Of a stretch of DNA of 64,000 bases, positions 59,986 through 64,000 are shown piece after piece. The notes beneath the pieces were generated by a model. It searched no databases and had not been told where the DNA came from. It saw nothing but the letters and a program-made list of their open reading frames with translations. The first letter of the stretch is position 1; each line of letters begins with the position of its first letter. Source of the DNA: an uncultured Acidimicrobiales bacterium (GTDB taxonomy: Bacteria; Actinomycetota; Acidimicrobiia; Acidimicrobiales; SZUA-35). The DNA lies in assembly GCA_937922785.1 (NCBI GenBank), contig CALAJQ010000022.1:50847-114846 (forward strand), read 5' to 3'. A program made the position numbers and the translations under genes.

Positions 59986-62856
59986 ATGCTTCAACTAGTT
60001 AACGCAAGTCTCCACGTGCGACGACTGCTACTTACATTGGCGATCATCGTCGGACTTGCTGCCGGGTTGCCCACACCCGCATCTGCGCTTGACGGAAGTG
60101 TGATAGCCGGCACCGTTCTTGACGAGGCCTCAGAACGACCGCTGAGTGTGGAAGTCCAACTGGAACTGAGCCAGAACGGCGTTGTCTTGGAAACAGTCTC
60201 ACCTGACCCAGCCGACGGTTCCTTCAGTCTCGACTTCTTGGCGGCAGGCAGCTACCAGCTAGAGCTGCTGGTGCCCGAACCAGACGATCTTGTTGTCGGA
60301 GGCGCCGTGAAAACTGTCGCTGTGTCCGAGTTTCAGACCACTCATGTCGACTTCCGAACCGTGGGCATCGAGACAATGGTTCTGGTTTCTGGCCGCATCT
60401 TTGATGACGTCGATGACAGTGGCGACTGGAGCCCGGGTGACAAAGGAATCGAGAATTCGCTGTCAATCACCGGCGGCGGATCGCCATGGCCGCGGAGCGA
60501 TGAGAACGGTTACTTTGAGGTGCTGATTGCACCTGGCCCCGGCATCCGGATTAGTTCGACCCCGCACTACCGCTATGAGTTTCCTTTCATCTTGAACCAA
60601 TCACATCCCCTCGGCGGCACGACGGACACGTTCAACTACATCGTCGATCTATCCGGCGTTAGCGACGCGCCCAACTTCGACTTCATCACCAAGGCAAAGC
60701 CGGCGGTTGACCTAAGCGTGGTTCCTGTGTCCGACACCACTGGCTTCCCCATCGCCGGGGCCGCCACTGTCGATCTCTATCTCGATGGCGCAATGGTCAA
60801 TTCAGTTGACAAGCCCGCGACCACTGACAGAGTCCGGTTCGGGCTGACTGATCCTGGATCTTACGAAGTGCGAGTGACAGTGGAGGGCGTCACTGAAATC
60901 TCAGCGATTGAAGTTCTCACCGATCCTTACAACCCAGTCATTGACGCCCCTGTCGACTTTCTGTCGAAAGCCAAAGTTAGCGGTGTCGTCTTCGAGGACT
61001 TGAACGACAACGGCGTGAAAGACGACGGCGAACCCAGCTTCGACACCAGCAACGTGCTGCGAGCAAGCTATGACGAGTCTGGAGAAACCAGAAGTGACGC
61101 GTTCGCCAAGGCAGACGGCATCCACTACAAGTTCTTGATCCCTGGGGTCACTTACGAACTCACTGCTGGCCCTCCCTACGGCTATGAGTTGCACGCCTTG
61201 AACTCAGACGCACCGGCGGGCGTGGCCGGCGAGACTTCATATACCGGCGTCACTGTCGACTACGGAGAAGACCTTTCCGGCTTCGATGTTGCCATCAAGC
61301 CAGAGGCTGGCGAGCCGCCAGAATTCACCGGTTCCATCTCGCTACAGATACTGGACGCCGACACTGAAATTCCGATTAAGTACATTGCTTTTAGGCTCTT
61401 CCAAGAAGGCGTGACAACTCACTATTCCACCTGGGTCGGCCAAGGCCAGTTCGAGTTCAAGAACCTCGCGCCCGGCACCTATGACATCAGCGCCGCTTAT
61501 GCCCCTGCTCCATTCGAGCACTCCATAACCGTTGGCGAGAACGAGGCAGTTGTAGAGACTATCTACGTCTCTGGAAACCCACGCTTAGGAGTTGTCCAGG
61601 GTTCGGTCTACAACGACGAGAATCTAAATGGAACACGAGAGGCAGGAGAGGCCGGCATCGCTGGTGTTGACCTGACCTCGGTGTCAAGCATCCATCCCGA
61701 TCGTCCTGTTGTGGTAACGACGGATGAGAACGGTTACTACCGCGTGCCTGTTGAGAGCGGCGGAGAAACCACAATTACCCAGACCCAACCCGACGGCTGG
61801 AGCGATGGGGCCGAGGCCGAATCAGTTCCGATCGGTGAAGTCCAACAAGATGCCTACGCCAACCTGGCAGTGCCAGCGGGTCAAATTCTCAATGGCTACA
61901 ACTTCGCGGAATTCATCGACGAGACACCGCCAACCATCGAGCACTCCCCCACTGACGGAACGCTTCTAGCCTTTGGCGACCCAGCCGCGGTTGCTTTTAC
62001 TTGTGCTGACACCGGCGGCTCGCTGGTGGCCTCTTGCTTGGCAACACTGGACGGTGCCGAAATTGAGGACGGGCACGCCATAGACACCGAAGCAACTGGC
62101 GAACACGTGCTAGTCGTCACCGCAATTGACGGGTCTGGCAATACAACAGTCGAGACTTCCACCTTCACGGTTGACGACGCTCCCGACACTGATGCCCCAA
62201 TCATCACTCTTGAGCCAGCCGATGACAGCGTGGTTCGCTTCGGCTCCGACGCGGCCGTCACGTTCACATGCTCGGACTCGGGAGGTTCGCAGATCCACTC
62301 TTGCACTGCAACACTTAACGGCGCCAGCGTCGTGTCCGGCACCATCATCGATTCGAAAACGCCGGGTAGCCACAGCGTGGTAGTGACCGCCACTGACGGC
62401 GCCGGCAACGTCTCGGTCAAGTCCAGCACGTTCACTGTGGCCGAACGCCCCATCATCGACGAGGCCGAATCGGTGGTGGAGATTGTGGAGGCAACTGACT
62501 TCAACAATGGCTCGCACTCCGAAGTTCTACGGCTGTACCAAGCAATCTTTGGGCGTTACCCAGACTTAGGCGGTGCCAAGTATTGGATTGACATCAACGA
62601 CGACGGCCACAGCATCCTGGACATCGCCGGATACATGACCGGAACCAAAGAGTGGGGCAACCACTACGCCGGCACCACCGACGCTGACTTTGTGGCCAAG
62701 GTCTACGCCAACGTTCTAGGCCGAGCCTATGACCAAGAAGGCTACGACTACTGGCTTGGCCTGGTAACCAGCGGCCAACTAACTCGACACGAGATGGTGT
62801 TCTACGTAACCGCAAACGCCGAGTTCACCCGGCAATACCCATTCACTCAGGAGTAG
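59986..62856 (+). CDS. Secreted SdrD-B/Cna-B repeat protein with C-terminal DUF4214
   Basis: 956 residues. The signal peptide (LLLTLAIIVGLAAGLPTPASALDG) cleaves after ASA. The body is a string of CnaB/SdrD-B-like beta-sandwiches marked by VFEDLNDNGVKDDGEPSFD, IFDDVDDSGDWSPGDKG and VYNDENLNGTREAGEAGIAG (the calcium-type D-x-D-x-N-G-x-x-D/E loop). Two bacterial-Ig-like copies follow (PPTIEHSPTDGTLLAFGDPAAVAFTCADTGGS and APIITLEPADDSVVRFGSDAAVTFTCSDSGGS), then a DUF4214 C-terminus (LRLYQAIFGRYPDLGGAKYWIDIN, VYANVLGRAYDQEGYDYW). It lacks a sortase motif, so it is probably released or held by DUF4214. A surface adhesin or S-layer-like role is inferred. Confidence 0.9.
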   Translation: MLQLVNASLHVRRLLLTLAIIVGLAAGLPTPASALDGSVIAGTVLDEASERPLSVEVQLELSQNGVVLETVSPDPADGSFSLDFLAAGSYQLELLVPEPDDLVVGGAVKTVAVSEFQTTHVDFRTVGIETMVLVSGRIFDDVDDSGDWSPGDKGIENSLSITGGGSPWPRSDENGYFEVLIAPGPGIRISSTPHYRYEFPFILNQSHPLGGTTDTFNYIVDLSGVSDAPNFDFITKAKPAVDLSVVPVSDTTGFPIAGAATVDLYLDGAMVNSVDKPATTDRVRFGLTDPGSYEVRVTVEGVTEISAIEVLTDPYNPVIDAPVDFLSKAKVSGVVFEDLNDNGVKDDGEPSFDTSNVLRASYDESGETRSDAFAKADGIHYKFLIPGVTYELTAGPPYGYELHALNSDAPAGVAGETSYTGVTVDYGEDLSGFDVAIKPEAGEPPEFTGSISLQILDADTEIPIKYIAFRLFQEGVTTHYSTWVGQGQFEFKNLAPGTYDISAAYAPAPFEHSITVGENEAVVETIYVSGNPRLGVVQGSVYNDENLNGTREAGEAGIAGVDLTSVSSIHPDRPVVVTTDENGYYRVPVESGGETTITQTQPDGWSDGAEAESVPIGEVQQDAYANLAVPAGQILNGYNFAEFIDETPPTIEHSPTDGTLLAFGDPAAVAFTCADTGGSLVASCLATLDGAEIEDGHAIDTEATGEHVLVVTAIDGSGNTTVETSTFTVDDAPDTDAPIITLEPADDSVVRFGSDAAVTFTCSDSGGSQIHSCTATLNGASVVSGTIIDSKTPGSHSVVVTATDGAGNVSVKSSTFTVAERPIIDEAESVVEIVEATDFNNGSHSEVLRLYQAIFGRYPDLGGAKYWIDINDDGHSILDIAGYMTGTKEWGNHYAGTTDADFVAKVYANVLGRAYDQEGYDYWLGLVTSGQLTRHEMVFYVTANAEFTRQYPFTQE

Positions 62857-62897
62857 CGGGTTAACAAGCAAGCGATTCAGCCAAATCCCACACAACG

Positions 62898-62941
62898 TAC
62901 GGAGTTGTTCCCACCCAACGGGAACGACTCCGTATCTTTTT
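62898..62941 (+). terminator. Rho-independent terminator (TACGG repeat, copy 6)
   Basis: Near-perfect 15-bp stem TACGGAGTTGTTCCC / GGGAACGACTCCGTA with a 7-nt loop and a TCTTTTT tract, ending the DUF4214 gene. Its right arm matches the dispersed TACGG...CTCCGTA repeats, but here the left arm is fully complementary. Confidence 0.9.
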
Positions 62942-62971
62942 GAGCCAGACTGTTGAACCCAGGCCGACCAA

Positions 62972-63000
62972 TTGATCACCCCCAGTGGCGACCGTATCCT
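62972..63000 (+). promoter_or_regulatory. Candidate promoter of the SARP-type gene
   Basis: TTGATC (62972-62977), 17-bp spacer, TATCCT (62995-63000), then 8 nt to the ATG at 63009. There is no Shine-Dalgarno, so translation may be from a leaderless message. Confidence 0.5.
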
Positions 63001-63008
63001 GTCCACCT

Positions 63009-64000
63009 ATGCCCGGGGGAATCTCATATGGCCTGCTCGGCCCGCTGAAGATCGCCCGTGATGGCGAGGAACTGTCCATCTCCCGACCCCAAGAGCGATC
63101 GGTACTGGCCATGCTGTTAATGCACGCCAACACCGTTGTCTCTAATGACGAGTTGATCGACGCGCTGTGGGGTGAACGGCTACCGGCCAAGCCGCTTACC
63201 AGCCTGCGCGCTACCGTTTCCAACGTTCGCAAGATCCTGACTGACCCTCAAGATCCGCAGCCACCAATCGTCGCCGAACTTGGTGGATACCGACTGACTG
63301 TTGACACCGCATTAGTTGACACCTACCAATTCGATGACCTCGTCTGCCAAGCTCGCAACGCGCTCGAGAAAAACGACCACACCACCGCAGCCCAACTGCT
63401 TGATATGGCCATCGAGCTGATCAGAGGCGAACCACTTAGCGACATGACCTACGCCGACTTTGCCCAAGCCGAAGTCTCGGGGCTGAGCGAAACGGTTTTG
63501 GCGGCTCGTGAACTGAGGGCCCAGATTGCCCTGGCGACAGGCGAGGCCGACCTGTGGTTACCGACCATCACAAAGTTGGTTAAGACCTACCCGCTGCGTG
63601 AAGGCTTGCGCGCCGCTCATATGAAGGCTCTTTACCAAACGGGCCGACAGGCCGAAGCGTTGGCCAGCTATTCGGACCACCGGCAACGCATGGTTGAAGA
63701 CCTCGGAATCGACCCAGCGCCTGAACTTCAGAGGCTCGAAGCACGAATCCTGGCTCAAGAACTGGAACTAGCACCAACCTCACGACCAACGACCAATCTC
63801 GCCCAGCCAGCCCCCCAACAGCCAGTCCCACATGCGCCAGTCCTTCCAGCCCAGGTCTCACTAGCAATCCCTGGTCGAGACCGTGAACTCCAATTGCTAC
63901 AAGACCTGGCCAACCGCGGTTCAGGACTCGCATTTGTTGTTGGCGAAGCCGGCTGTGGCAAATCGACCGTGCTTGACCGCTTTCTGGCCGACCTAGAGGG
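63009..64000 (+). CDS. AfsR/SARP-type regulator with BTAD and ATPase domains (partial)
   Basis: Open reading frame running off the window end, at least 330 residues and absent from the ORF track. The N-terminal winged helix is GLLGPLKIARDGEELSISRPQERSVLAMLLMHANTVVSNDELIDALWGE, followed by VSNVRKIL and the bacterial transcriptional activation domain (YQFDDLVCQARNALE to LYQTGRQAEALASYSDHRQRMVEDLGIDPAPELQRLEARIL), a Pro/Gln-rich linker and the beginning of an ATPase module with Walker A VVGEAGCGKST. AfsR-like regulators activate secondary-metabolism or stress genes. The 3' end and effector domains are not visible. Confidence 0.92.
   Translation, partial: MPGGISYGLLGPLKIARDGEELSISRPQERSVLAMLLMHANTVVSNDELIDALWGERLPAKPLTSLRATVSNVRKILTDPQDPQPPIVAELGGYRLTVDTALVDTYQFDDLVCQARNALEKNDHTTAAQLLDMAIELIRGEPLSDMTYADFAQAEVSGLSETVLAARELRAQIALATGEADLWLPTITKLVKTYPLREGLRAAHMKALYQTGRQAEALASYSDHRQRMVEDLGIDPAPELQRLEARILAQELELAPTSRPTTNLAQPAPQQPVPHAPVLPAQVSLAIPGRDRELQLLQDLANRGSGLAFVVGEAGCGKSTVLDRFLADLE

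Noticed and set aside
61896-62507. 203-residue minus-strand ORF inside the DUF4214 gene
   Set aside because: Serine/valine/alanine-rich mirror of the Ig-like repeats, with no independent signal.

Overview
The window looks like chromosomal DNA from a free-living, moderately GC-rich actinobacterium. The best guess, an inference from gene content only, is the class Acidimicrobiia. The pointers are two luciferase-like (LLM) flavin/F420-type oxidoreductases, a mycothiol-dependent maleylpyruvate-isomerase-family protein, an AbiEi/DUF559 protein, a MOSC/YiiM protein, CaiB and MaoC CoA-ester enzymes, an AfsR/SARP-type regulator, many GTG starts and several promoter-like elements placed only 6-8 nt before the start codon. 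Coding density is high. No gap between chosen genes exceeds 300 bp, and I saw no rRNA, tRNA, CRISPR array or transposase.

Layout. 0-5 kb: lon protease (minus), a palindromic repeat upstream of it, an MFS transporter and a membrane-anchored propeller-like protein. 5-13 kb: P450 plus MFS pair, two LLM oxidoreductases, an ABM monooxygenase, and an N,N-dimethylformamidase-like protein divergent from a non-pyrrolysine MttB-family methyltransferase. 13.3-19.7 kb: six-gene minus-strand operon (SMP-30 hydrolase, acyl-CoA synthetase, TetR, two-domain MaoC-like hydratase, CoA transferase, SDR), probably for an unidentified carboxylic acid. 19.8-29 kb: ComB-like phosphatase, then a polyamine operon (aminotransferase, Lrp, agmatinase, potA, potB, potC, potD) with a divergent PuuB-like oxidase. 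28.9-36.7 kb: c-di-GMP block with a LacI-sensor/GGDEF/EAL protein and two tandem PAS-GGDEF paralogues; DM13 and Ldh2-family genes lie between.

36.7-42.2 kb: split YeeE/YedE pair, YibE/F protein flanked by two nearly identical palindromic repeats, and a copper set (copZ, copA, a CueR-like MerR) with a clear operator. 42.3-48 kb: arginase-type ureohydrolase, two GNATs, SDR, DUF389 membrane protein, dienelactone hydrolase and the mycothiol-family protein. 48-57 kb: more accessory genes, namely AbiEi/DUF559, a DUF1932 dehydrogenase, an Hsp90-like ATPase overlapping a TPR-like protein, and a nucleotide cyclase fused to an NB-ARC/STAND ATPase. 57-64 kb: lipoprotein, thioesterase, MOSC protein, a large secreted SdrD-B/DUF4214 protein, and a SARP-type regulator cut off by the window end.

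The most unusual signals are two families of short dispersed palindromes. One (TCTGTCTG...CAGACAGA ends) brackets yibE/F. The other (TACGG...CTCCGTA, six copies, all in the same orientation) supplies the last codons and stop of two genes and is read through in a third. The Hsp90-TPR dyad is the best candidate for an uncharacterised functional system.
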